From: UBA1723 sp045641625
GTDB lineage: Bacteria; Bacteroidota; Bacteroidia; Bacteroidales; Paludibacteraceae
Direction of reading: 5' to 3'
DNA length: 43,888 nucleotides
Assembly (NCBI GenBank): GCA_045641625.1
Contig: JAZUHH010000029.1
Coordinates: forward strand, 1-43,888
Shown here: positions 1-6,689 of the stretch, one piece after another
Position numbering within the stretch: the stretch's first letter is position 1
Layout of the letters: each line of letters begins with the position of its first letter
The notes under the pieces: generated by a model
Told to the model about the DNA's origin: nothing
The model's input: the letters and a program-made list of their open reading frames with translations, nothing else
The model's database searches: none
Position numbers and translations under genes: made by a program

Positions 1-1337
1 GGATTTGAAGTACCAGCGGTTTTCAACGCCTTTATGATTCGTCCGGGCATAGCTCCCACATAGGTTCTTCTGTGTCCGCGAATCTCGCTTTCATCATGAA
101 TACCGCCCAAAGCTACACGAACATAGTTCCTGCCTAAAGCCGTTGCTATGCTCTTGCAAAGGGAAGTCTTTCCAACTCCCGGAGGGCCGTAAAGACAGAT
201 TATCTGGCTCTTCATGTCGCCCTTCAGCTTCAATATGGCCAGATGCTCAATGATTCTCTCCTTGATGTCTTCCATTCCGTAATGGTCAGCGTCAAGAACT
301 TTCTGAGCTCCCTTGATGGCAAGGCTGTCCTTTGAATACTCTTCCCAAGGCAAGGAGATTAGAGTCTCCAAATATGTCATTTGAGCGGAGAAATCAAGAG
401 TGTTAGACGGATAGCGAGTCAACTTCGCAATCTCCTTCTCGAAATACTCGCGCATCTTCTTGCTCCACTTCTTCTCTCTACCCTTTCTTTGAAGTTCGTC
501 AATTTCGCTGTCTTCATCACGACCGTCACCCAATTCTTCACGAATGGCACGCATCTGCTGTTGAAGGAAGTATTCTTTTTGTTGTTTGTCAATTCCTCTT
601 TCAGCTTTTTTCTTGATGTCAAGCCTTATTTCGGAAAGTTCCTTTTGTCTTGTAAGCAGAGTTAGCAGACGCATGCCTCTGTTCAGAAGCTTGTCCTCTT
701 GTAGCATAGAGATCTTCTCCTGCACAGAGAACGGGAAGTTCGCACAAATGAAGTTCACAATAGAAGAACGTGACTCTATGTTCTGCACTGCAAACATAAC
801 CTCTGGAGGCAATGTTCCTGCATTCTTGATCACGTCAGAAGCAGTCTCCTTGATAAGGTCAAGCAACGAGGCGAAAGACTTTTCAAGCTTTGCATCCGGC
901 ATTACATCATCAGTTGTGTGGAAGTCAGCCAGCAGAACGTCAGACTCTGTATCTATTGCGTCAAGATCAATCTTTATCACACCCTGAAGAATGGCCGTAG
1001 TGTTTCCGTCAGGCGTATCAACAAGCTTTACGACCTGAGCCAGACACCCTTCGGTATAAAGGTCGTCAAACTGAGGATTGTTTTCGCTCTGACGCTTTTG
1101 GGTGAACACAGCTATATGGGTCTTGTTTTTATAGGCACGTTTAGCGGCAAGCAGACTTTTTCTTCGTCCCAAACCGACAGGCAAAACGACACCTGGGAAC
1201 AAAACCATATTCCTTAAAGCCAAAGCCAGCACCTGGCTCTGTTCCTTTTCTATATCGTCGGTATTTCTTGGTTCGCAATCAGCCACAATAGGCACAAATT
1301 CCATTTCAGGCTCTTGGTTGTTGAATTTATCGCTCAT
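1..1337 (-). CDS. lon: Lon ATP-dependent protease, N-terminal part (runs off left edge)
   Basis: This is the first 445 codons of an ATP-dependent serine protease that degrades misfolded and regulatory proteins in the cytoplasm. Reading starts at the ATG at 1337-1335 (MSDKFNNQEPEME...). It covers the N-terminal substrate-binding domain, with LALRNMVLFPGVVLPVGLGR near residues 41-60, and enters the AAA+ module. The Walker A motif YGPPGVGKTSL lies near residues 382-393, followed by ALGGIHDESEIRGHRRTYVG, a hallmark Lon sequence. Walker B, the sensor residues and the Ser-Lys protease domain lie beyond the edge. No stop was seen in the stretches read. The gene is alone on its transcript as far as can be seen; the 245 bp upstream contain two tandem palindromes that could be operators. 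Identity is very secure. Confidence 0.96.
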   Translation of the reverse strand, partial: MSDKFNNQEPEMEFVPIVADCEPRNTDDIEKEQSQVLALALRNMVLFPGVVLPVGLGRRKSLLAAKRAYKNKTHIAVFTQKRQSENNPQFDDLYTEGCLAQVVKLVDTPDGNTTAILQGVIKIDLDAIDTESDVLLADFHTTDDVMPDAKLEKSFASLLDLIKETASDVIKNAGTLPPEVMFAVQNIESRSSIVNFICANFPFSVQEKISMLQEDKLLNRGMRLLTLLTRQKELSEIRLDIKKKAERGIDKQQKEYFLQQQMRAIREELGDGRDEDSEIDELQRKGREKKWSKKMREYFEKEIAKLTRYPSNTLDFSAQMTYLETLISLPWEEYSKDSLAIKGAQKVLDADHYGMEDIKERIIEHLAILKLKGDMKSQIICLYGPPGVGKTSLCKSIATALGRNYVRVALGGIHDESEIRGHRRTYVGAMPGRIIKALKTAGTSN

Positions 1338-1432
1338 ATTCTTTTACTTTTCTTTATTTTGGGACATATCCACACTACTAACATCAAAATGTATGCCAAA
1401 GGATAATTTTACAAAACGGCTTGAAAATCACT

Positions 1433-1464
1433 TGACAATTTGTCATAGGCACGACAATTTGTCA
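1433..1464. promoter_or_regulatory. Two tandem 13-bp palindromes upstream of lon (candidate operator)
   Basis: TGACAATTTGTCA at 1433-1445 is a perfect inverted repeat with a single central base. A second copy, CGACAATTTGTCA, lies at 1452-1464 with one mismatch. The centres are 19 bp apart, about two helical turns, so two dimers could bind the same DNA face. The pair sits 96-127 bp upstream of the lon start codon. It differs from the CIRCE and HAIR heat-shock operators. The function is an inference. Confidence 0.4.
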
Positions 1465-1520
1465 GTAAACAGTTAATGGATAATAATTGAACTCAAAAAA
1501 GATTTGTGTGTTGTGTGCAC

Positions 1521-1548
1521 AAAAAAAGGCGACCGAAGCCACCCTTTT
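1521..1548 (-). terminator. Intrinsic terminator of the BspA-like operon
   Basis: On the minus strand AAAAGGGTGGC and GTCGCCTTTTT close on a TTCG tetraloop, followed by a run of T. The stem needs three G-U pairs that exist only in the minus-strand RNA, which fixes its direction. It lies 35 bp after the stop of the LRR gene. Confidence 0.8.
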
Positions 1549-1581
1549 AATTATGAATTATGCATTGTGAATTATGCATTG
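1549..1581. repeat. Dispersed intergenic repeat (ATTATGCATTGTGAA family)
   Basis: Tandem AATTATG/GCATTGTGAATTATGCATTG units sit between the LRR gene stop and its terminator. ATTATGCATTGTGAA matches, 14 of 15 and in reverse orientation, the TTCATAATGCATAAT copies at 6018 and 6061. Such short AT-rich dispersed repeats are common in intergenic DNA of this phylum (general knowledge). No function is evident. Confidence 0.55.
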
Positions 1582-1582
1582 T

Positions 1583-3271
1583 TTAGTACCACTCAATTTC
1601 GCAAGTTGATGGGAATTCATCTTCAACCTTACCCTTTAGACTTACTGGCACGCGTGCTGTCTTTATTTTCGAGCAACCGCTGAATGCACCACTTCCGATT
1701 GTAGTTACCGAGTTGGGGATTACGATGCTTGTTAGGCTTGGGCAACCGCTGAATGCAGTCTTTCCGATTTCAGTTACCGAGTTAGGGATTACGATGCTTT
1801 CGAGTCTTGTGCAATAATAGAATGCACTCACTCCGATTGAAGTTACCGAGTTAGGGATTTCGATGCTTGTGACGCTTATGCAATACTTGAATGCACCATC
1901 TCCGATTTCAGTTACCGAGTTAGGGATTACGATGCTTTCGAGTCTTGTGCAATAATAGAATGCATCACTTCCGATTGTAGTTACCGAGTTAGGGATTTCG
2001 ATGCTTGTAAGGTTATAGCAACGAGAGAATGCATCACTTCCGATTGTAGTTACATCATACACATTGCCGTTATATGACACTTGCGAAGGAATTGTAACCT
2101 CCTTTGCTTCTTTGTCAGTTAAGCCAGTAACTCTTGCCGTCATTGTTGATTCGTTATACCAAAACTCCAACCCTGTTTCTTCGGCTGACTTGATCTTTTC
2201 TCCTGTTAATGGGTCGTACCACTCGATTTTACAAGTTGATGGGAAAGCAGATCCAACCTTACCTGCCAAACCTAATGGCACACGTGCTGTCTTTAGGCTT
2301 TCGCAATACCAGAATGCATGCCTTCCGATTTCCGTTACCGAGTTAGGGATTTCGATGCTTGTGAGGCTTTCGCAACCATAGAATGCACCATATTCATATT
2401 CATAGTAGTCTTTGTCGATTGACCCTATTTTAGTTACCGAATTAGGGATTACGATGCTTGTAAGGCTAGTGCAACCACAGAATGCATTATCTCCGATTGT
2501 AGTTACCGAGTTAGGAATTACTGTATTTTGACAACCAGCAATAAGTGTGTTACTTGCTGTTTCAATGATTGCGTTGCAGTTTTCACGTGAATCATATACT
2601 TTATTGTCTTTATCTACTACGATGCTTGTGAGGCCTTCGCAATAAGCGAATGCCCACTCTCCGATTGAAGTTACCGAGTTAGGGATTTCGATGCTTGTGA
2701 GGCCTTCGCAACCCAAGAATGCCCACTCTCCGATTGAAGTTACCGAGTTAGGGATTTCGATGCTTGTAAGGTTTTCGCAACCATTGAATGCACTCTCTCC
2801 GATTGAAGTTACCGAGTTAGGGATTTTAATGCTTGTAAGACTTGTGCAATCCTCGAATGCTTCCTCTCCGATTGTAGTTATTGTGTTTGGCAAAACAATC
2901 TCTTTGATTCTTGCAAAGTTAGCATTGACATCATCAGCATCAAATGCCTCCTTGCCAATACTTGTTACAGTATAAACCTTGCCACGAATTTGTACCTTTG
3001 CTGGTACTACAACTTTTGCAGAGACATTATTTAATCCAATCACCTCTACCTCTTTGTCATTCAAGATAAAAAATGTGAAATCTGATGTTGCGGCATCGAC
3101 AACTTCTTCGTCAGTTTGTGTTGAATCACCCTTCTCAATTCTGATGTTCTTGACATTCTTTGCTGAGTATCTCACCTCTGTGCCGTCAATTAACTCAACA
3201 ATTACAACATGCTGTGCAAAGGCAATGCACGAAAGCATAGCCACACACAACGATAGTAAAAACTTTCTCAT
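1583..3271 (-). CDS. BspA-like leucine-rich repeat surface protein
   Basis: This 562-residue exported protein starts with a signal peptide (MRKFLLSLCVAMLSCIAFA) and a short beta module (IVELIDGTEVRYSAKNVKNI) also seen in neighbouring secreted proteins. The bulk is Treponema/BspA-type LRR_5 repeats of 23 residues around IPNSVTSIGEWAFxGCxxL. It falls into two halves. Each ends in the same cap, ARVPxxLxGKVxxxFPSTCxIEWY (about residues 326-351 and 537-562), with a non-repeat spacer at about 353-395. Family members include adhesins binding matrix proteins or other bacteria, so a surface-binding role is inferred. It has no T9SS sorting tail and ends on the second cap. It lies 3 bp after the small T9SS-tail gene, clearly in one operon. 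The 69-bp DNA repeats are locally identical and could recombine. Confidence 0.88.
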   Translation of the reverse strand: MRKFLLSLCVAMLSCIAFAQHVVIVELIDGTEVRYSAKNVKNIRIEKGDSTQTDEEVVDAATSDFTFFILNDKEVEVIGLNNVSAKVVVPAKVQIRGKVYTVTSIGKEAFDADDVNANFARIKEIVLPNTITTIGEEAFEDCTSLTSIKIPNSVTSIGESAFNGCENLTSIEIPNSVTSIGEWAFLGCEGLTSIEIPNSVTSIGEWAFAYCEGLTSIVVDKDNKVYDSRENCNAIIETASNTLIAGCQNTVIPNSVTTIGDNAFCGCTSLTSIVIPNSVTKIGSIDKDYYEYEYGAFYGCESLTSIEIPNSVTEIGRHAFWYCESLKTARVPLGLAGKVGSAFPSTCKIEWYDPLTGEKIKSAEETGLEFWYNESTMTARVTGLTDKEAKEVTIPSQVSYNGNVYDVTTIGSDAFSRCYNLTSIEIPNSVTTIGSDAFYYCTRLESIVIPNSVTEIGDGAFKYCISVTSIEIPNSVTSIGVSAFYYCTRLESIVIPNSVTEIGKTAFSGCPSLTSIVIPNSVTTIGSGAFSGCSKIKTARVPVSLKGKVEDEFPSTCEIEWY

Positions 3272-3274
3272 AGT

Positions 3275-3718
3275 TTACTCCTTTATAAATTTAACACTCT
3301 TGTTATCTAATTTGATTACATACTGACCGCCTGCAAGGTTTGACACATTCACGCTCTCGCCTTGTCCTTTCATCACGACTTTACCAGTTGTCGAAACGAC
3401 CTCAAACTTTGTCTCGGCATCTGCTCCGACTAGGTAAAGGATGCTCTTTACAGGGTTGGGATAAACCTTGACTGCAAGGTCTGACTTGCTGTCAAACAAC
3501 TTGTTGTCATCGTCCGAAAACTCGATTATCGAGTAACCGCCATTAACATCTCCACTTCGTGTGTAAACCGCCAAAGCTGAGCCATTCTCGACCTTGATAT
3601 TCGTTACCTCGTCAAGGTTGAACACTTTCGTGTCTCCGTCTGCCTTGATACCCGTTATCGTGCTTGCAAAGGCATAGAATGGCAGGAGAGACAAAAGACA
3701 TAAAAGACTTTTCCTCAT
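3275..3718 (-). CDS. Small secreted protein with T9SS type A sorting domain
   Basis: This 147-residue protein starts at the ATG at 3718-3716. An in-frame extension to 3790 exists, but it would place 24 residues before an ideal signal peptide (MRKSLLCLLSLLPFYAFA), so the shorter start is preferred. After the signal come about 60 residues with the module GIKADGDTKVFNLDEVTNIK. A T9SS type A C-terminal domain follows from about residue 80 to the end (VKVYPNPVKSILYL, a central TGKVVMKG strand, then LAGGQYVIKLDNKSVKFIKE). It is therefore predicted to cross the outer membrane by T9SS. Almost nothing remains besides signal, module and tail, so an accessory role for the LRR protein 3 bp downstream is possible. 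The same two-gene layout recurs at 22148-24057. The exact function is unknown. Confidence 0.8.
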   Translation of the reverse strand: MRKSLLCLLSLLPFYAFASTITGIKADGDTKVFNLDEVTNIKVENGSALAVYTRSGDVNGGYSIIEFSDDDNKLFDSKSDLAVKVYPNPVKSILYLVGADAETKFEVVSTTGKVVMKGQGESVNVSNLAGGQYVIKLDNKSVKFIKE

Positions 3719-3790
3719 TATTATAAAATAACTTTGTTTAGTCCTGTTCCCAACAGACAAAAAAATTAAATCCTTTTCACACATAGACAC

Positions 3791-4111
3791 AAAAAGCGTG
3801 GGAACTTTACCTTGTTACTTAACTCCGATTATGGGCTCTGGAAAAACCTTGAAGAAGAATTAAGCAACGGAAAGAGACCCACGCATTCAGTATATCGAAA
3901 TCCAACGCGAGACCATACTATTATAGTAAGGTCACACGAAGGAAAGACATACACCTCCGCAGTCATCTACCGTAACTTTGTCCACATCTTCAAAAATTTT
4001 CCAGATTTCATAATCTGTGGAGCAAAGCGAGTAAACGCTTGTTATGTATATGTAACACCCTCTATTGCTAAATAGCACCCACAAGTGAGTCTCTTTCCGC
4101 AAATAAAAGAT
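3791..4111 (-). ncRNA. Candidate structured leader RNA / attenuator of the T9SS-tail/BspA operon
   Basis: On the minus strand CGGAAAGAGACTCAC (4099-4085) pairs with GTGGGTCTCTTTCCG (3882-3868) over 15 bp. The single imperfection is a U-G pair in minus-strand RNA but an A-C clash in plus-strand RNA. Inside lie possible hairpins at 4040-4057, 4025-4040, 4000-4021, 3912-3932 and 3882-3909, the last also using a G-U valid only on the minus strand. GCGTGGG (3884-3878), which overlaps the closing helix, can instead pair with CCCACGC (3802-3796), followed directly by TTTTT (3795-3791). The transcript from the promoter at 4118 would contain all of this. This could be a riboswitch-like attenuator. An alternative is a degenerate small mobile element, since a CAA triplet flanks both repeats. 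No known RNA class was recognised. Confidence 0.35.
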
Positions 4112-4117
4112 GCCGGT

Positions 4118-4149
4118 GCAAAAGTACAACATTTTTGAAACCCACCAAA
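4118..4149 (-). promoter_or_regulatory. Promoter of the T9SS-tail/BspA operon
   Basis: Read on the minus strand, TTTG (4149-4146), 19 bp, then TACTTTTGC (4126-4118) matches the Bacteroidota primary sigma consensus. Transcription would begin near 4111, leaving a leader of roughly 390 nt before the start codon at 3718. Confidence 0.65.
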
Positions 4150-4171
4150 CAAAAACATATTTTTTCGTCAA

Positions 4172-4471
4172 AATCGAATAAAAGAACTCTCTTCATCGAA
4201 TTTTGATAAAAGAAAAGGCTTGACAGAACTCTTTTAATCGATTTCCCTTAAATGGAAAGGCTTATTAGAACCACGTTAATCGATTTCAGATAAATGGAAA
4301 GGCTTAATAGAACCCCGTTAATCGATTTCAGATAAGTGGAAAGGCTTAACATAAGTCTTTTTATCGATTTTACGTATGTGGAAAGGCTTAATAGAACTCT
4401 GTTAATCGATTTCAAATAAGTGGGAAGGCTTAACATAAGTCTTTTCATCGATTTTACGTATGTGGAAAGGC
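4172..4471. repeat. 42-bp tandem repeat array, seven units plus a partial
   Basis: Units begin at 4172 (diverged), 4214, 4256, 4298, 4340, 4382 and 4424, with a 6-bp remnant at 4466; the period is exactly 42 bp throughout. The core is AAAGGCTTAATAGAAC, then GTTAATCGATTTCAGATAA and GTGG; most units contain the palindrome ATCGAT. Units at 4340 and 4424 share a distinct variant (TTAACATAAGTCTTTT, TTTTACGTATG) and differ from each other at only two positions. They alternate with the units at 4298 and 4382, giving an 84-bp higher-order repeat. The array lies between the divergent promoters of the BspA and pyrB operons. Its function is unknown. Confidence 0.9.
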
Positions 4472-4584
4472 AAAAAGATAGCATTTGATAGAAATAACAC
4501 TATAATAATATAAAGTACCAAAACAAAAAACACGATGAAATGCGAAAAAATTTCACCCTGACGAACCGATTGACATTTTTTTTA

Positions 4585-4593
4585 TATCTTTGC
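4585..4593 (+). promoter_or_regulatory. pyrB promoter (-7 element)
   Basis: TATCTTTGC fits TAnnTTTGC exactly. A T-rich stretch precedes it. No good TTG lies at the usual 19-21 bp distance. Transcription would start near 4600, about 19 nt before the pyrB ATG. Confidence 0.6.
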
Positions 4594-4618
4594 AGATTGA
4601 AATAAAAAGTGATAAAAA

Positions 4619-5530
4619 ATGAAGGGAAAGAGTTTAGTCTCTATTACTGACTACAGTAAAGAGGAAATACTTCACATACTAGAAGCTGCCAAAAGCTTCG
4701 AGGCATGTCCTAACCAGCGCATATTGGAAGGAAAAGTGGTTGCCACACTTTTCTTTGAGCCTTCCACTCGCACTCGTTTGAGTTTTGAAACTGCAGCCAA
4801 CCGTCTTGGCGCAAGGGTTATTGGATTCAGCGACGCTGCAACGTCATCGACTTCAAAGGGCGAGACCTTGAAGGACACAATCAAGATGGTAAGCAACTAT
4901 GCTGACGTGATTGTCATGAGACACCACATAGAGGGTGCCGCAAGATACGCCTCTGAAGTAACCGACGTGCCAATCATCAACGCAGGAGACGGAGCAAACC
5001 AACATCCGACACAAACAATGTTGGATTTGTACTCAATACTAAAGACTCAAGGACACCTTGACGGCATCAAGACTTCTTTCGTCGGAGACTTGAAGTACGG
5101 CCGCACAGTGCACAGCCTTTGCATGGCTCTTTCCCACTTCAACCCGACTTTCAACTTTATCGCTCCCCGAGAGCTTGAGATGCCGGAGCAGTACAAGATG
5201 TTCTGCAAGGAGAAAGGCATTACTTACACAGAGCAGAGAGAGCTTACCGAGGAGGCAATCAAGGATTCTGACATTCTTTACATGACTCGCGTGCAGAAGG
5301 AGAGATTCTCTGACCTGTTCGAGTACGAGAAAGTTAAGAACGTCTATACACTTCGCAACAAGATGCTTGAGAATACAAAGGAGAACCTTCGCGTGCTTCA
5401 TCCGCTTCCTCGCGTCGGAGAGATTGACAACGATGTAGATGACAACGAGAAAGCATACTACTTCCAGCAGGCGAAGAACGGCATGTATGCCCGTCAGGCT
5501 GTAATTTGTGATGTACTAGGTCTAATATAA
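4619..5530 (+). CDS. pyrB: Aspartate carbamoyltransferase catalytic subunit
   Basis: This 303-residue enzyme joins carbamoyl phosphate and L-aspartate to N-carbamoyl-aspartate, the committed step of pyrimidine synthesis, in the cytoplasm. The carbamoyl-phosphate loop FEPSTRTRLSFETA is present (STRTR at residues 49-53). So are the 80s-loop region (STSKGETLKDT), DGANQHPTQTMLDLYS and the C-terminal LHPLPRVGEIDNDVD. The length is typical of the class that pairs with a regulatory chain. The gene for that chain, pyrI, begins 2 bp after the stop, so the window encodes a complete allosteric ATCase. The promoter is immediately upstream, beyond a tandem repeat array. The start ATG is the only sensible one. 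Confidence 0.97.
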   Translation: MKGKSLVSITDYSKEEILHILEAAKSFEACPNQRILEGKVVATLFFEPSTRTRLSFETAANRLGARVIGFSDAATSSTSKGETLKDTIKMVSNYADVIVMRHHIEGAARYASEVTDVPIINAGDGANQHPTQTMLDLYSILKTQGHLDGIKTSFVGDLKYGRTVHSLCMALSHFNPTFNFIAPRELEMPEQYKMFCKEKGITYTEQRELTEEAIKDSDILYMTRVQKERFSDLFEYEKVKNVYTLRNKMLENTKENLRVLHPLPRVGEIDNDVDDNEKAYYFQQAKNGMYARQAVICDVLGLI

Positions 5531-5532
5531 AT

Positions 5533-6009
5533 ATGAAGGGAATGAATATGGAAAACGCATTAGGCAAAGAATTGAAGGTGGCAGCACTAAAGAACGGTAC
5601 TGTGATTGACCACATCCCTTCAGACAAACTTTTCAAGGTGATTTCTATTCTCAAGCTAGAGAACTTGAACTCACAGATTACTTTCGGCTACAACCTTGAC
5701 AGCAACAAGCTTGGAAAGAAGGCAATCATCAAGATTTCCGACAAGTTCCTTGAACAGCAGGAAGTCAACAAGGTGGCACTTATTGCACCGACAGCAAAGA
5801 TCAACATCATACGAAACTATGAGGTTGCAGAGAAGATGATCCTTACTTACCCTAGAGAGGTTGTGGATGTAGTGAAGTGCATCAATCCGAAGTGCATCAC
5901 AAACCACGAGCCTATGAAGACCAAGTTCAAGCAGGCAGCCGTGGCAAACACATACGTATGCCACTATTGCGAGCGCGCAATAAACGTGGAAAACCTTATA
6001 ATCGAGTAA
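5533..6009 (+). CDS. pyrI: Aspartate carbamoyltransferase regulatory subunit
   Basis: This 158-residue zinc protein binds CTP/ATP and transmits allosteric control to PyrB. The allosteric domain starts KVAALKNGTVIDHIPSDKLF. The zinc domain carries four cysteines, C116 and C121 (CINPKC) and C143 and C146 (CHYC), in the family spacing CX4C...CX2C. It lies 2 bp downstream of pyrB and is certainly co-transcribed. ATGs at codons 1, 4 and 6 are all possible; the first is kept because it sits tight against the pyrB stop. No terminator was seen after it, only a 113-bp gap containing short dispersed repeats. Confidence 0.96.
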   Translation: MKGMNMENALGKELKVAALKNGTVIDHIPSDKLFKVISILKLENLNSQITFGYNLDSNKLGKKAIIKISDKFLEQQEVNKVALIAPTAKINIIRNYEVAEKMILTYPREVVDVVKCINPKCITNHEPMKTKFKQAAVANTYVCHYCERAINVENLIIE

Positions 6010-6015
6010 AGTCTC

Positions 6016-6119
6016 AATTCATAATGCATAATTGACTCGTTGCACATCGTCGAACTTCGTTTCATAATGCATAATCATGGAGTTGGCAATTGTGAATTAT
6101 GAATTTTTAATTTTGAACT
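6016..6119. repeat. Intergenic repeat cluster (TTCATAATGCATAAT)
   Basis: Perfect 15-bp copies of TTCATAATGCATAAT occur at 6018-6032 and 6061-6075. A related inverted fragment (TGTGAATTATGAATTTTTAA) lies at 6091-6110. The same family, inverted, is found at 1549-1581. TTG (6083-6085), 22 bp, then TAATTTTG (6108-6115) inside the cluster could act as a promoter for the following gene, but transcription would begin almost at its ATG. Confidence 0.5.
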
Positions 6120-6122
6120 AAA

Positions 6123-6689
6123 ATGCGTCAGACATTCAAGCCTGGAAATATGCTCTACCCCGTTCCGGCGGCACTCATATCTTGCGGTAAGGACGAAAGC
6201 GAACACAATCTCTTTACGGCGAGCTGGGTGGGAACTGTCTGCACAAACCCACCGATGTGCTATGTTTCAATACGCCCAGAGCGCCACAGCTATAGCATCA
6301 TCGAAAAGAACAGGGAATTTGTCATAAACCTGACTCACAGAGGCATCGCCAGACAAACTGACTGGTGCGGTGTCAGGAGCGGCAGAAACTTCGACAAGTT
6401 CAAGGAAATGAATCTTACTAAAGGCAAGACCGAGGTTATCGAAAGCGTTTATGTAGCCGAGTCGCCTTTATCTATAGAGTGTAAGGTGCGTGAAATAATC
6501 AAGCTTGGCAGCCACGACATGTTTCTGGCTGACGTGGTGAACGTGCTGGCTGACGAAAAGTACATCGACAAGAAAACAGGCAAATTCAACCTTGCTGACG
6601 CTGATTTGATTTCGTACATTCACGGTGAATACTTCTCTACAGGAGAAAAATTAGGAGGTTTTGGATGGAGTGTAAGAAAGAAAAAATAG
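6123..6689 (+). CDS. Flavin reductase-like (flavoredoxin family) protein
   Basis: This 188-residue protein has the FMN-binding split-barrel of the flavin reductase-like family. It opens with KPGNMLYPVPAALISCG, continues with LFTASWVGTVCTNPPM and SIRPERHSYSIIEKNREFVI, and reaches VNVLADEKYID near the C-terminus. Members bind FMN and act as flavoredoxins or NAD(P)H-flavin oxidoreductases; the substrate cannot be read from sequence. Its last 25 bp overlap the start of the UDP-sugar dehydrogenase gene in another frame, so the two are translationally coupled. It stops with TAG. Confidence 0.85.
   Translation: MRQTFKPGNMLYPVPAALISCGKDESEHNLFTASWVGTVCTNPPMCYVSIRPERHSYSIIEKNREFVINLTHRGIARQTDWCGVRSGRNFDKFKEMNLTKGKTEVIESVYVAESPLSIECKVREIIKLGSHDMFLADVVNVLADEKYIDKKTGKFNLADADLISYIHGEYFSTGEKLGGFGWSVRKKK

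Larger units (their letters stand above)
3719..4618. other. Gene-free block between divergent operons
   Basis: These 900 bp contain no convincing gene. From left to right they hold the minus-strand leader of the T9SS-tail/BspA operon (about 3719-4111) with long inverted repeats, its promoter at 4118-4149, a 42-bp tandem repeat array (4172-4471), an AT-rich stretch, and the pyrB promoter at 4585-4593. Open frames at 3812-4075 (+), 3932-4171 (-) and 4248-4484 (-) are judged non-coding: one overlaps the promoter and another is just the translated tandem repeat. Confidence 0.7.

Noticed and set aside
3812..4075. Plus-strand open frame of 87 codons between the two divergent operons
   Set aside because: There is no promoter or recognisable sequence, and it runs antisense across the proposed leader RNA.
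3932..4171. Minus-strand open frame in the leader region, with a protein-like stretch (TDYEIWKIFEDVDKV)
   Set aside because: Its start lies upstream of the predicted promoter, the composition is unlike neighbouring genes, and the inverted repeats explain the segment better as RNA or a relic. A decayed gene fragment cannot be fully excluded.
4248..4484. Minus-strand open frame with a 14-residue repeat (LSLSTYLKSIN...)
   Set aside because: It is the translation of the 42-bp tandem array, whose period is a multiple of three; it has no start context or flanking gene logic.
4570..4575. TTGACA upstream of the pyrB -7 element, with a matching TTGACA 15 bp upstream of the bat -7 element (12029-12034)
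   Set aside because: The distance to TAnnTTTGC is only 15 bp start to start, too short for a -33/-35 element; the bat promoter has a better TTG at 12021. The coincidence may come from T-rich context.
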